A stretch of DNA of 64,000 bases from CAVPCZ01 sp963702445. GTDB taxonomy: Bacteria > Bacteroidota > Ignavibacteria > UBA10030 > UBA6906. The stretch spans positions 60,952 through 124,951 of the forward strand of contig CAVPCZ010000008.1 in assembly GCA_963702445.1 (NCBI GenBank). The letters run 5' to 3'. Made by a program: the position numbers and the translations under genes. The notes beneath the pieces are model-generated. The model saw only the letters and a list, made by a program, of their open reading frames with translations, made no database searches and was not told the DNA's origin. Each line of letters starts with the position of its first letter. Positions within the stretch are counted from its first letter, which is position 1. This document shows, in pieces, positions 50,510 through 61,100 of this stretch.

Positions 50510-51439
50510 TTACGCTCTTTCTGTCTTTTCACCTATTGCAGGGCCGCCTGCAGGCGGATCCTGACCTGCATCCATGTGCGTGATCACCCACGCGTCCGGA
50601 AGCACACGGCGGATATCCTCTTCAATACGCACGACCTCTTCGTGTCCATGGTGGACTGTCCAGATTCCCGGAACCAGGACATGGAGCGAGACGAAGCTCC
50701 GCGATCCGGCCCTTCGTGTCCGCAGAGCGTGATAGTCCACGCCATGGGCCCTGTATGGTTCAAGAACGGCGTGCAGCTTCTCAAGATCTTCCCGGGGCAG
50801 CGACGTATCCATCAAGCCTGCCACGGATTCCTTGATAATGCCGTACCCGGAGCGGACAATGTTCAGTGCGACCGCCATTGCCACGATGGGATCCAGGCGT
50901 TCCCATCCCGTCAGAGCCACTGCCCCGACACCCAGCAGGACTCCCCCGGATGTCCAGACATCGGTCATCAGATGGCGCGCATTGGCTTCCAGGGTGATGG
51001 AGTGGTGTTCCCTTCCTGCTTTCCGGATGGCAAGTGCCACGGCGAGATTGATCAGCGATGCCCCGAGGGAGACGCCGAGACCGATTCCGACTTGCTCAAG
51101 GGGCTTGGGGACAAGGAGTCTCTGAGTCGCAGTCACGCCGATGCCCAGCGCGGCAATGAGAATCAATGCCCCCTCCACTCCGCTCGAGAAGTACTCCGCC
51201 TTTGTGTGGCCGTACGCGTGCTCGTCATCTTCAGGACGGGCGGCAATGGTGAGCATTGCCAGGGCCATCATTGCGCCCACGAGATTGACCAGGGATTCCA
51301 GTGCGTCAGAGAGCAGGCCGACTGAACCGGTGAGCAGGTACGCGAGGGTTTTCAAGCCGATCGTGGTGAGGGCGGCGGCGATAGAGAGCCAGGCAAAACG
51401 CTTGAGCGAGGCGCGGTCCTGAAGAGGTCGGGAACTCAT
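50510..51439 (-). CDS. Cation diffusion facilitator (CDF) metal exporter
   Basis: 309 aa. Six membrane helices with metal-site Asp in LLSDALESLVNLVGA and HAYGHTKAEYFSSG, the second-site EANARHLMTDVWTSGG, and a C-terminal cytoplasmic domain (SFVSLHVLVPGIWTVHHGHE) that dimerises. The DxxxE/HxxxD arrangement fits Zn, Fe or Mn export; which one cannot be decided. The frame is intact, 13 bp after the orphan enzyme gene. Confidence 0.92.
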   Translation of the reverse strand: MSSRPLQDRASLKRFAWLSIAAALTTIGLKTLAYLLTGSVGLLSDALESLVNLVGAMMALAMLTIAARPEDDEHAYGHTKAEYFSSGVEGALILIAALGIGVTATQRLLVPKPLEQVGIGLGVSLGASLINLAVALAIRKAGREHHSITLEANARHLMTDVWTSGGVLLGVGAVALTGWERLDPIVAMAVALNIVRSGYGIIKESVAGLMDTSLPREDLEKLHAVLEPYRAHGVDYHALRTRRAGSRSFVSLHVLVPGIWTVHHGHEEVVRIEEDIRRVLPDAWVITHMDAGQDPPAGGPAIGEKTERA

Positions 51440-51452
51440 ATCACAAAGACCC

Positions 51453-53267
51453 TCAGGCCGTGTCGACCTTGTTCAGACGGTCGGCAAGGCGTGCAAGCCT
51501 TGCGCGCTGCTCTTCTACGCAGGGCGGAATAGACGCAAGATTTTCGTTCGGGTACGGCGTCTCGCGGGCAACGCTCATGCAGAAATCCATGCCCGTCTCG
51601 AGATTCCTCCGGTATTCAAGAAGTCCGGCGATGTCGCGCTTGGAAAATGCGGATTTCGCCAGAAGACCCTCGAAGTAGTCCACCGCCATGACAATCTCTT
51701 TGGCAAACATGTGCGGCCGTTCTCCCGGTACGAGAGAGGGTCCCCGTCCGTAAATGTGGTCCACCATTTCACTCAGGTTGTAGATCCGGTTGAACCATGC
51801 AATATTGGGACCGGGACAAATCGCCTGGGGCGAGCTGGTGGGCTTCGCAATACCCAGGGAAATCAGCGCTCCGTTGCCAAGATGGTCGCAGATACAGGCC
51901 TTTGCTGTCACGCTTTCAGCTGAAGGCGCCGTCGTCTGCCCGTCAGGAGACATCGATGCAAGTTGCCTGAGCTTTTCCGTCTGGTATTCTCTGGAGGCGG
52001 TGCAGATGGGCACCCCCGTGAATTCCGTATTGAAGGCGAGGTACCCCTTGGGACACGGTGATCCGGGCTTTCCATCCTCGGCCTGCTTCCGGGTCCAGAC
52101 AGTGGAGCCGGTCCCCTGCACGTTGTTGAACGATACGCCCAGGGGCGAAACGTCGCTCAAATAGCAGTCCTTCTCCGTCGCCTGCTGCAACAATTCCCGC
52201 GTGGCATCGTCCACGCATGTTGCCTCGGGCACAAGAAGAAAGGGGGTCGCCCAGCCGGTGCGGTCCATGCCGAACTGTGCGCGCAAACGCGTGTCCTCCC
52301 CGTTTGTTCCGATCCCTCCCTGCACGGTCACCATCGGAAGCTCGCGCGCCGCTTCATCGGGATAGCGCCAGCCCATTGTCTCATAGAAATCCTGCACGAG
52401 CGGAAGGCATTCCGCCTTCAGCTGGTCACGCTTGTCCCTGAACTCCTTCAACAACGCCGGCAGAAGATGGCCGTTCGAGGCGAACGCATGTCCGCCGCAA
52501 TTCAGACCCGACTCGATCCGGAACTCACGGACCTCCAGACCTTTCTTTGCGAGGATTTTCCCCTGCACAAGCGCGGAACGGAAATCGCTGACTTTCAGCA
52601 CGATGGACTTCCTGAGTTCTCCCGTCTCGCTCCTGTAGAACTCGCGGAACTCGGATGCATAGGTGAACAGGCGCTGATTCAGACCGGCCGAAAACTCCAC
52701 TGCAGAACGAAGGCTGCTGTTGGCGAAACCGCGCAATGCGGCCTTTGCATCAGAGTACTCCTCGCTCAGGGGAGCACCGGACCGGTCAACATTGATCCGA
52801 TCGAGCTTCGTCATGATATTGACGTCGATCGCGCCCGGCTGCATGCTCTCCGTGAGAGATGCTGCGAGGAACTGCCGCTCGGGACCTTCCGGCATCTCCC
52901 GCAGCCGGTCGTATCGCCCCTTCAATTCACTTTCTTCGGGAAGGAGTGCGAAGTACCTGTCTTTGTCATTATTCTGAAAAAACGGAAGGTTTTTCACTTC
53001 TTCCATCTTCCGGCGGACAATCACCTGCACCGCATCAAGGTACTCGGTGATACGGCGCGCACGCGCATCGGGAGAAAAGCGATGGATCTTTTCGTAAGGG
53101 AGGGCGAACTTGCCGCAATAGTATTCGCGGAGTTTTTCTATCAGAACATCGTCGATGATAGAAATGACCGATGAAATGCCAAGGTGGGCGACGCGGATGG
53201 GTGTATCAATGGAATGTCCCGTACCCATGACGGGGATATGAAACGTGTGTCCCAGACTCTTGTTCAA
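51453..53267 (-). CDS. Conserved protein of unknown function, possibly FMN TIM-barrel
   Basis: About 604 aa, intact frame. No family recognised with certainty. Several segments echo nitronate monooxygenase/FabK-type FMN barrels: IPVMGTGHSIDTPIRVAHLG at the N-terminus, GLNCGGHAFAS (GGH) near residue 256, and VTVQGGIGTNGEDTRLR followed by TGWATPFLLVPEA near residue 330. Additional Cys pairs (KACICDHLGNG, AICPGPNIAWF) near residues 460-485 could bind metal or Fe-S. No signal peptide or membrane helix. A TTG at 53265-53267 follows AGGAGG; the frame is open to TTG 53321, inside promoter-like sequence, and the first ATG is at 53228. Confidence 0.6.
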   Translation of the reverse strand: MNKSLGHTFHIPVMGTGHSIDTPIRVAHLGISSVISIIDDVLIEKLREYYCGKFALPYEKIHRFSPDARARRITEYLDAVQVIVRRKMEEVKNLPFFQNNDKDRYFALLPEESELKGRYDRLREMPEGPERQFLAASLTESMQPGAIDVNIMTKLDRINVDRSGAPLSEEYSDAKAALRGFANSSLRSAVEFSAGLNQRLFTYASEFREFYRSETGELRKSIVLKVSDFRSALVQGKILAKKGLEVREFRIESGLNCGGHAFASNGHLLPALLKEFRDKRDQLKAECLPLVQDFYETMGWRYPDEAARELPMVTVQGGIGTNGEDTRLRAQFGMDRTGWATPFLLVPEATCVDDATRELLQQATEKDCYLSDVSPLGVSFNNVQGTGSTVWTRKQAEDGKPGSPCPKGYLAFNTEFTGVPICTASREYQTEKLRQLASMSPDGQTTAPSAESVTAKACICDHLGNGALISLGIAKPTSSPQAICPGPNIAWFNRIYNLSEMVDHIYGRGPSLVPGERPHMFAKEIVMAVDYFEGLLAKSAFSKRDIAGLLEYRRNLETGMDFCMSVARETPYPNENLASIPPCVEEQRARLARLADRLNKVDTA

Positions 53268-53354
53268 GTCCCTCCTGCCCTGCTGGTTTGCATTGAATAT
53301 ATCTTTATAATGTACCAACAATCAGATTCAAAACCTAGCATCGTCGGATCCGAT

Positions 53355-54608
53355 TTACAGGTGGCGCAACGTGAACACCAGCGCACCGGCGGGGGACACG
53401 GGCAATGCCGCCTTCACGTGCTTCCCTGCCCTGATCACCCTCGGGTCTGCTGATGGGGCCGTTCCCTTCTCCTCGTCCTCCCTGTTCTCCTGCGCGGCCG
53501 GCGCCGGCTGTCGTGTCCGCATGTCCGCTTGATGCCCCTTGCGGCCGCCCCGCTCGAGCGCACCTTCCCCCAACGTCCCTTGAATCATGACTTTTGCCAT
53601 CTCGATGCACCGCCGCGCAAGCGCCGCGGCCCCTTCGTGCAGGGAGGCCGATTGTTGGACGGAGGTCTGGTTGTTCTCCATATCTTCGGCGCTCCACCCG
53701 CGCGAGTGCGCGATGTACGGAAACTGAGGGAACTGACAACCGATTTCCGCAAAGAAGCCCAGCATCTGCCCTGCAACAGCCTGGACATTGTCCTGTCCGC
53801 CCGTGATGATAAAACCCGCCACCTTGTTGCGCAGGAGGTGTTTGTTCGCGATGATCTCCTGGTTCTGGATACAGTTCATGCGTTCGATCATCTTGTAATA
53901 GAGACTGCTCGCCCCTCCCCAGCGGATGGGCGTGGCGACCAGGATGACGTCAGCCCAGTGAACGACTCCCTCGTACACCTTCTCCATTTCATCGGCGGGG
54001 TCCATCATCGTGATCGAACAGGGCCAGGTGCATGCCCGAGCCGACTTCGAATAATATCCCTCACACGGACGGACGTTCAGGTCCCTGATGCGCAAGAGGT
54101 GCGTTTCGCATCCGGAATATCCCCCCGCAACCTCCATGGCGTGTTCCAGCAGCGCTTCGGAGGTACTGTAGCGTGGATGCCCCGCGGTCATTGATGTTGT
54201 GGATATTCCCAGGACACGGATCGGGCCGGCCTCCCGGTTGGGAATGCGGGCCAGGGGGTGGGGTTCATGAGGGATGCGGCCGCGTTTGGAACTTGGAACG
54301 CTCCTCACGAGAACGCGCCCGTTCTCGACGCGCACATCATGCGCCGGAACGCGGTCCTCCTCGTATCCGGGTTCTCCCTGACCCGTTTGCCAGTGAAATT
54401 TCCAGTAGTGCCAGGGGCACACAACATAGTCTCCGTCGAGCTTCCCCTCTCCGAGAGGTCCTCCGACATGATTGCAGACGGAGGATATTGCGCCGAACCG
54501 GCCATCCTTAAAGGTCAGCGCAATCCTGGTGCGCCCGAGCAGCAGCTGCTGAACGGGCCTGCGGGAAAGCTCGTCGGCGGCGCCGACATCCATCCATGTG
54601 GCATTTTC
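53355..54608 (-). CDS. Rieske-flavodoxin fusion oxidoreductase
   Basis: About 417 aa. Residues ~5-105 form a Rieske [2Fe-2S] domain with both ligand pairs (SVCNHVGGPLGEGKLDG, VVCPWHYWKFHW). Residues ~130-340 form an NADPH-dependent FMN-reductase/flavodoxin-like domain (IRVLGISTTSMTAGHPRYST, WADVILVATPIRWGGASSLYYK, NKVAGFIITGGQDNVQAVAG) with a Cys-rich insert CEGYYSKSARACTWPCS reminiscent of iron-sulfur flavoproteins. The tail is charged and low in complexity. ATG 54608 follows GGAG, in preference to upstream ATGs. Likely shuttles electrons between NAD(P)H, FMN and the Rieske centre; partner unknown. Confidence 0.82.
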   Translation of the reverse strand, partial: ENATWMDVGAADELSRRPVQQLLLGRTRIALTFKDGRFGAISSVCNHVGGPLGEGKLDGDYVVCPWHYWKFHWQTGQGEPGYEEDRVPAHDVRVENGRVLVRSVPSSKRGRIPHEPHPLARIPNREAGPIRVLGISTTSMTAGHPRYSTSEALLEHAMEVAGGYSGCETHLLRIRDLNVRPCEGYYSKSARACTWPCSITMMDPADEMEKVYEGVVHWADVILVATPIRWGGASSLYYKMIERMNCIQNQEIIANKHLLRNKVAGFIITGGQDNVQAVAGQMLGFFAEIGCQFPQFPYIAHSRGWSAEDMENNQTSVQQSASLHEGAAALARRCIEMAKVMIQGTLGEGALERGGRKGHQADMRTRQPAPAAQENREDEEKGTAPSADPRVIRAGKHVKAALPVSPAGALVFTLRHL

Positions 54609-54685
54609 CATGTTTGTCACTCCAGGATAGCGGGACATATGAGTCTCTATACCTTGCGGACCACCCGCGGCTGTTGCTCCGGCGA

Positions 54686-55471
54686 TCATGGCTTTCCGGA
54701 AAAGCCTTCATATGCGCTCCGGACAACATCGGCGCCGTAGACTCGTTCAAGTCGCCGAATAACAAAGTGGCCTCTCGCAATTGTCTGAAAATGATCGATG
54801 AAGGCCAGGTTGATGAGAGCTCCGCCGAGCGCCCCGACGACAGGAATCGCCTCTGCGGCGACCTTTTCTGAAACCACAATGCCAAAGCGGCTCGCGATCA
54901 GGGCGATCAGCCGGGCTATCACCGGTGCGCCTTCCCGCGCGACTCCTCTCTCTGCGATGAACTGAGCGGCTTCGGAAACAGCTTTTGCGAGCGCGGCCCG
55001 TACGATGAAGTACCCGGATTCCGCCGCGTTGTCCTTCGAGGTCCGCCCTCCAAGGGCGAAGACCTCGAGGCAGGCAAGTTTTGTGAGCGGAAGACTCAGA
55101 TCCTCGGTCTCGCTCCGGGCTATATCCGCAATGGATCGGAGAATAATTGTCGTCGAGACAGGTAATTCAATGGCCAGAGCGGCAAGCCCGAACGCTCCCC
55201 CTCCTGCGCCGGCCGCTGTTACCGCGATCTTATGCCACAGATTGCTTGAACGTGTCCGGGGCTTCCTGCCAAGCGTCACCAGAGCGCCTTCAAGCGCGGT
55301 CTCCAGGGCTCTGTTGGTAATGGATGTGATCTGTCCGGACCAGCTCTCCGGCAGCAGTTTCATCCCCTGCTCGATCGGCCGGCCCATAACGTTGGTTATT
55401 CTCGCTGCAAATCCCGGATTTTCCAGGGCATGCTTTGCCTGTTGCAGCAGGATGAGGTCTTCCTGAGTCAT
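54686..55471 (-). CDS. EcsC-family protein
   Basis: 261 aa. AGAGGGAFGLAALAIELPVSTTIILRSIADIA is the conserved hydrophobic heart of EcsC proteins, followed by LPLTKLACLEVFALGG and AIPVVGALGGALINLAFIDHF near the C-terminus. EcsC proteins are membrane-associated and of unclear function (named after the B. subtilis Ecs transporter locus, where it is the third gene). ATG 55471 begins MTQEDLILLQQAK; no strong ribosome binding site is visible. Confidence 0.88.
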   Translation of the reverse strand: MTQEDLILLQQAKHALENPGFAARITNVMGRPIEQGMKLLPESWSGQITSITNRALETALEGALVTLGRKPRTRSSNLWHKIAVTAAGAGGGAFGLAALAIELPVSTTIILRSIADIARSETEDLSLPLTKLACLEVFALGGRTSKDNAAESGYFIVRAALAKAVSEAAQFIAERGVAREGAPVIARLIALIASRFGIVVSEKVAAEAIPVVGALGGALINLAFIDHFQTIARGHFVIRRLERVYGADVVRSAYEGFSGKP

Positions 55472-55526
55472 AGAGGCACCCGGGTACCATAGTGCGCCCG
55501 CCCGAGAAATGCCGCCGGCCGGAGGC

Positions 55527-56057
55527 TCACGAGTGTACCCTGCGAACGTTGTAGTTCTTGTGCAACCCGGACAGATGATGCCGGACATGTCCGGCCATAA
55601 CAAAGGCAAGAGCGCGGACAGACACCGGTTTCTGGCTCGCGGTACCAATCAGTTCCCATTCCCGCTCCTGCAGCAGACGGAGGAATGCCAGGTTTGCCTT
55701 CCGGACAGTGATCAACTCCGCCAGAAGATCCGCCAGGGGTTGTTCGTCATAGCGCGACCGGGCAACATACGCGTTTTCATCGAACGCCGGGAGGGGTGCC
55801 TGCTCTCCCCGGCTGATACAAAACCCGCGGTAACCGAACACCCGCTCTGCATCGGTCATATGGCCGAAGATTTCGCGGATGCTCCATTTTCCCGTATCAT
55901 AGCGAAATCGTTCGCGGTCTACCGGAATCTCCGCCGCAATTTCTGTCAGCTCAGCAGGCTGTTGCCCGAGCACAGACATCACGTCTGTCTCTGGAACAAG
56001 CGAGATGTATCGTGCGAAGTAGGCTGCGTATTCGACGTCAGACGGTCTGGTTTTCAT
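55527..56057 (-). CDS. DinB-superfamily protein
   Basis: 176-aa four-helix bundle. Metal-binding histidines are in SIREIFGHMTDAERVFGYR and ALAFVMAGHVRHHLSGLHK, the DinB_2 pattern; such proteins include thiol-dependent S-transferases. ATG 56055-56057 follows AAAAGGAG. Typical length. Confidence 0.9.
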   Translation of the reverse strand: MKTRPSDVEYAAYFARYISLVPETDVMSVLGQQPAELTEIAAEIPVDRERFRYDTGKWSIREIFGHMTDAERVFGYRGFCISRGEQAPLPAFDENAYVARSRYDEQPLADLLAELITVRKANLAFLRLLQEREWELIGTASQKPVSVRALAFVMAGHVRHHLSGLHKNYNVRRVHS

Positions 56058-56119
56058 CACGTGTTCTCCTTTTCACCGGTGGTCAACAAGTCATCGATAG
56101 ACTCTTTTCGATTTGGAGA

Positions 56120-56673
56120 TCAGACAACCGCCGGGCGGCATCCATACTGTGTGGCGAGTTTGACGATGGTATTCATTCCGCGGAACGTGACACGCGCCCC
56201 GGTGGCTCTTTCGAAAACGGCATTTGAGCTTTCGATTCGCTTTGCTTCTTCTTGCACAACCAGTACACTTCGCGGTCATGCAGATGGAAGCTGTCAATCT
56301 CACCTGCAAGCGCCATCAAAGACTTCCTTGCCCCGGACTGCAGCGGATCGGACAGGAATCCAACGCAAAACGCCCCGGCGGACCGTATGAGGGATTCCTT
56401 GAACGGTGTGCAACGGGCGATGGCGCCGACCTCGGAATCTGTACGGATGAAGGTCTTGACCTCGTATCCCAGAGAAGCGAGCAGCTGCTGTTCAATCCGA
56501 TGTTCCAGGTTCCGCGACTTGCCGGGTTTGCCGTCGAAGACGACATTCCCGCTTGCCAGGAAGGTCTCAACCCCCTTGAGACCAAGAGCTTCAAACAGGC
56601 CGCGCAGCTGCTCCATCGTGACATTATGCCCACCCACATTGATGGCTCGGAGAAAGGCAAACTGTTTTGTCAT
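56120..56673 (-). CDS. DUF1697 family protein, one frameshift
   Basis: About 184 aa. MTKQFAFLRAINVGGHNVTMEQLRGL is the characteristic DUF1697 opening, followed by LGLKGVETFLASGNVVFDG and EVYWLCKKKQSES. After a shift near 56230 the expected ending (SNAVFERATGARVTFRG onward to LATQYG) continues in another frame to TGA 56120-56122. Function unknown. Confidence 0.88.
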
Positions 56674-56799
56674 CGGGCCATACCTATTCTTCGCCGGGTC
56701 GGAATGCGCATGAACACCCTGCAACTTATGGTATATGGGGAAAACCTGCAAGAGACGAAGGTGCAACGGAGATCGTTGTCGCCAGGCGTCGGCCTCCGC

Positions 56800-57360
56800 T
56801 CAATACAGATACGGGATGAACATTTTCGTCCGCGACATGTATTCTTTGTATGAAGAACCAAAGTGCCGGAGGCATTCGCGTTCATCCGCCTTTGCCGTTG
56901 CGACAAGACAGGCGGTCGCGACCACCACAAGGCAGGCGGAGTACCAGACCGTTTGCTTCAGGAAAGCGCCCCAGGCAAGAAAAAGCAGCGAGGCATACAG
57001 CGGATGACGGATGTAGCGATAGAGCCCTGCCGTTACCAGCACGGAGGTTCTTTCGAAAGCCATCAACGTGCCATCTTCACGCGTGTGGTCCGGCTTGCCC
57101 ACGAAGCGGAGGAGATACACTCCCTGCGCCAGCAACACCAGCGACACACTCAGAAGCGCCCATGACACGATCTGGATCGGCGCAAAGGGATGAGCGAACC
57201 AGGCATCCATGTTGACGAGGATCAACGCCAGTATCGCCTCCCAGGCGAAGAATCGGTGGAACCCGTGGGAAGAGGTCTTGCGAATGGCTTTGCGTGATAT
57301 GCCTAGCAGTCCGGCGGAGGCGACAAGAAAGACCGTGAGCTTGAACATCCCGCTTTCCAT
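56800..57360 (-). CDS. Isoprenylcysteine carboxyl methyltransferase-like membrane protein
   Basis: About 186 aa with four to five helices. The C-terminal half holds the PEMT/ICMT signature: TAGLYRYIRHPLYASLLFLAWG and later KADERECLRHFGSSYKEYMS with the cofactor-binding RHP and E...Y. Bacterial members methylate unknown substrates. ATG 57360 or 57348; the former has GGGGGTGAG upstream. Divergent from the metal permease gene, with 68 bp between. Confidence 0.85.
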   Translation of the reverse strand: MESGMFKLTVFLVASAGLLGISRKAIRKTSSHGFHRFFAWEAILALILVNMDAWFAHPFAPIQIVSWALLSVSLVLLAQGVYLLRFVGKPDHTREDGTLMAFERTSVLVTAGLYRYIRHPLYASLLFLAWGAFLKQTVWYSACLVVVATACLVATAKADERECLRHFGSSYKEYMSRTKMFIPYLY

Positions 57361-57428
57361 ACTCACCCCCGCTTGCCTTTTCCGCCGGCTTTCGCTATCA
57401 TGAGGCGACTCCACACTACGTGAGCGCC

Positions 57429-58142
57429 ATGTCCTACGAGCTTCTCGCCCTTACGGGCACCGCGGCATCCCTTGGATTTCTCCACACGCTTGTCGGCCCC
57501 GACCACTATGTGCCGTTCGTCGCGATGGCACGTGCGGGGAAGTGGACCAGGACAAAGACCGTTACGGTCACGGTGCTGTCCGGACTCGGCCATGTCGGCA
57601 GCTCGGTGCTGATCGGTGCCCTGGGGATCGCCTTCGGAAGCGCCCTGGCACATCTCGAGTGGGTTGAAGAAATCCGGGGAACGCTGGCAGCGTGGCTGCT
57701 CACCGGATTCGGGCTGGCCTATATGGTGTGGGGAATCCGCCGCGCTCTCCGGTCAAAGCAGCACACACACAGCCATGCCCATGCCGACGGAGAGATCCAC
57801 GCACATACACACAGTCACAACGTCCAGCACGCGCATCCGCACATGCCGGACAAATCCCCGGGCATTACCCCCTGGGTCATCTTCAGCATCTTTGTCTTCG
57901 GGCCCTGCGAGCCCCTGATTCCACTCCTGATGTATCCGGCTGCAGTTCACTCCGCAGCCGGCGTTGCCCTCGTCGCATCTGTCTTTGCGCTGGCGACAAT
58001 CGGCACCATGCTCGCCATGGTTTTTGTTGGGCTGGCGGGAGTCGAACTGCTTCCCTTCCCTCGACTTGAACGGTATATGCATGCCATGGCGGGCGGGATC
58101 ATCGCGTTGTCGGGCCTGGGCATCCTCTTTCTAGGGCTGTAA
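57429..58142 (+). CDS. His-rich metal permease (UreH/NiCoT-like)
   Basis: 237 aa, six helices. Helix 1 shows LHTLVGPDHYVPFVAMARA, an HxxxxxDH metal site related to the NiCoT HxxxDH motif, and helix 2 TVTVLSGLGHVGSSVLIG. A cytoplasmic loop of about 40 residues contains around 13 histidines (HTHSHAHADGEIHAHTHSHN), suitable for binding Ni, Co or Zn. FGPCEPLIPLLMYPA opens the second half. Direction (uptake or export) cannot be told. ATG 57429; a GTG at 57420 is possible. Confidence 0.85.
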   Translation: MSYELLALTGTAASLGFLHTLVGPDHYVPFVAMARAGKWTRTKTVTVTVLSGLGHVGSSVLIGALGIAFGSALAHLEWVEEIRGTLAAWLLTGFGLAYMVWGIRRALRSKQHTHSHAHADGEIHAHTHSHNVQHAHPHMPDKSPGITPWVIFSIFVFGPCEPLIPLLMYPAAVHSAAGVALVASVFALATIGTMLAMVFVGLAGVELLPFPRLERYMHAMAGGIIALSGLGILFLGL

Positions 58143-58194
58143 TTCCGGCGTTGTCGCGCGCGGACATCCTCCCTTTGCGGTTGTACCCCCCGGG

Positions 58195-61100
58195 TTACTT
58201 CCCGTGCTTCACCGCCAGATAGACCCAGTCGACCTGCGCAGGATCGCTGACACGGATGGAGAGTGCGTTGGACTCCTGCAGGTCTTTCGGATCCACATCA
58301 AACTCCACCGTCTTCGCAGCTTCCGGTAAGGGATGAAATCCCTTTTCGGCAAAAATCTGCGGGGTGGAAGGGGTACGCGCTGAAACAAGCGGCTTGCCGT
58401 TCAGACGGACGCGGACACTCTGCGGCGTGATTGTCCCGGCGCATTCGATCCGCAATATCGCCGACTGCGGCCGCACCGGTTCATGGATACGCAGCGTGAC
58501 CTGACCCTCCTCCCCCGCGCCCAATCGCAACGGAACCTGCCCGGGCAGGCTCACACCGGGCACGGGGTAGCGGGGAACGGCAAGCGTATACAACTTGTCC
58601 TTTCCGACCAGCAGTGCAGGATCCGCGAGTTCCGGCAACACCTCCGTATCCGCCTGCAGCCCGTAGTCCCACGCCACGAAATAGTTGAACAGGTACAAAC
58701 CGTCCGCCCCCGCCGCATACAGCAACGCCGCCGCCGCACGCTTCTCCTCCCTGGTCATCTGCCGGGTCCCTATCGTGAACTCCATGCCCGTGTACACCGG
58801 CACTGGAGCGCAGGCCGCTTTGAATTCTCCGACCGGGATGTCCGTCTCCGTTGAGAGGAACGGAGCCACGGTGAGCAGATCCACCAATCCCTTCCGGCAC
58901 CACCCGGCGGGATCAACACCGAGGTGCGCGCATCCGCGGAGCGAAGACGGCACACGCGCGGCAAGCAGTATCCGATGTCCCCTCGCGGCGGCCAGGCTGT
59001 CTGTGAGACGCCGCACCCGTTCGACAAAGCCGGTCATGATTTCCCTGAATTGAGCCATGGAATCAGGGCGCAGTGGGAAATAGTAGGGGAAGCGCATGAA
59101 GTCCATTTCCAGGCCGTCATAGTCATAGCGTTCCACGATTTCCCGGATCCAGGAAAAGAAATACTCACGCACTGCGGGCACGGCGTAGTTCAACGCCTCT
59201 TTGCCCCAGCCCTCGTAACCGCCCACACGGTACTCCGGATGCGCCTTCCAGAACGAGCTGAGAAGCGGGCTCTCGGGTTTATCCACATCATGCAGCTCGT
59301 TCATCCGGAGCGTCACAAACGGCTCCAACCCGCGCAGTCGCGCACGATCAAGAACCAGCCCGACCGGATCCGTCCCCTCCCGGGTGAGTTTTGCGAGATT
59401 GTCGCTCATACGGCGTCCGGAAACTCCCCAGCCTTCACGTGCATCCGCGGGCGGGTCCGACCAGTGATACATCGTATCAACCTTGCTCGGGTATCCCGGA
59501 TTCTGTCCCGGATTGACATTATGAAAGAAGGTCGTGAGACCCGTCCCGGCGAGGGGGTCGATCCGCTCGTACGCCTTCTTCGGCGTCAGGGAATCATACG
59601 CCATCAGAATGTTCGAACCGTCGTTGTTGTAGATGAATCGCCGGAGGACCGGCCTTGCGTGCTGTTCCAGGCCGAACACTTTCGTGGGGAGCGTGTCCAG
59701 AACCGGCGCGATGTCGAACGGTTCAAAGCCGAGGGCCAGTGCCGGCGAGCCCGCGCGCAGGCGGAAGTCGTCGTGTCTGGCATCCACGAACAGAGGGTCG
59801 GCGATGCGTGAACGCCTGTCGTACCCCAGTGCCTGCCAATCAGGAAAGGTGAGCGAATCAGCACGGAACTCTCCGATCACAGGCCAGTACAGATTCCGGT
59901 CAAGCACCATATCCCCTTCGCGCAGGTTGCCGTCGAAGAACTTGCCTCCGTCCCAGAGCACGATGTTCTTCTCGAAGGCAAAACTGGTGTGATTCTCCGC
60001 CCGGGTGCGACGCACCTGGTATTCATCGCCGAAGGCGAGTATGTTGTTCCGGAAGATGTTTTCCCTGCCGTAGTGTTGATGAAATCCGCCGTGACGTGTG
60101 CGATACACCAGGTTTTGCTCGGCAACGATGCCTGTGCTTCCCTCGTCAAAGTAGATCCCCCATCCTCCGTACACGCGGGCGGAGATGTCGTGGAACACGT
60201 TGCGGCGGATGACGGTACCGCGCTGTGTTCCCAGGGTGTAAATCCCCCCATATCGCTCAGGATCGGACCATCACCGCTGGAGAGGACGCCGATGTGATGG
60301 ATGTGATTCCCTTCCACAAGGTTCTTCCCGGCAAGGGCCGGCCCGTATCCCCAGGTCCATCCGATGGAGAGAGCGGAATAATAGAAATCATGAATGTGAT
60401 TATGGATCAGCCGGTTCTCCGGGCTCTGCCCGATCCACACGCCGATCGCACTGTGAAAAATCCTTCCCCCGTCATGGATGTGGTTGTCTGCCAAGGTATT
60501 TCGTGCCGTAAGCAGCCGCTTCTCCTCCACCAGCGTCTTCAATCCGATCTGCACCCCTCCCCCCCCGAGGTCTCCCAGCTCACACCCGATGATGGTGTTG
60601 TCGAGGCAGGAAGCACCGAGCGAAATGCCGTACGTGCCCACGTGCGTCACCTTGCTTTCCTCGAAACGGCAGAATCGTACGCCGGTGCAGGCAATTGCCG
60701 CCGGGACTCCCGTCGCGGCCTGCGGGAATCCCCAGAGATCACCCTTGCCATAGTCGGTCTGAAAACCCTCGGGAAAAAACCAGTCGGTGTGGCTGAATTC
60801 TATGCCGCGGAAGGTCATGTACTCGACCCACCGGTTCTGCTCCGGTACTCCGGTCGAGGCGCAGGAGTTGCGTGGAGAGAGGAATCACGGCATCGATCGA
60901 TTTGCGATCCTCTCCCGGGAAGGGAATGTAGAAGAGCGTGCTGCGCCCGGCATCGTACCACCACTCTCCCGGCGCATCGAGACCGCTCCGGAGATGAAGG
61001 AGGTAGTACAGATCTCCCGGTTCAAGCCGGAAGACCGAGCGTCGCCCGAAACTCAGGAGGCCGCTGTCGCCTGAAAAGTGCGTGACAGGCATATGCGATT

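Noticed and set aside
57363..57653. 96-aa minus-strand frame between the methyltransferase and the metal permease
   Set aside because: It overlaps the clear plus-strand permease N-terminus and has no recognisable features.
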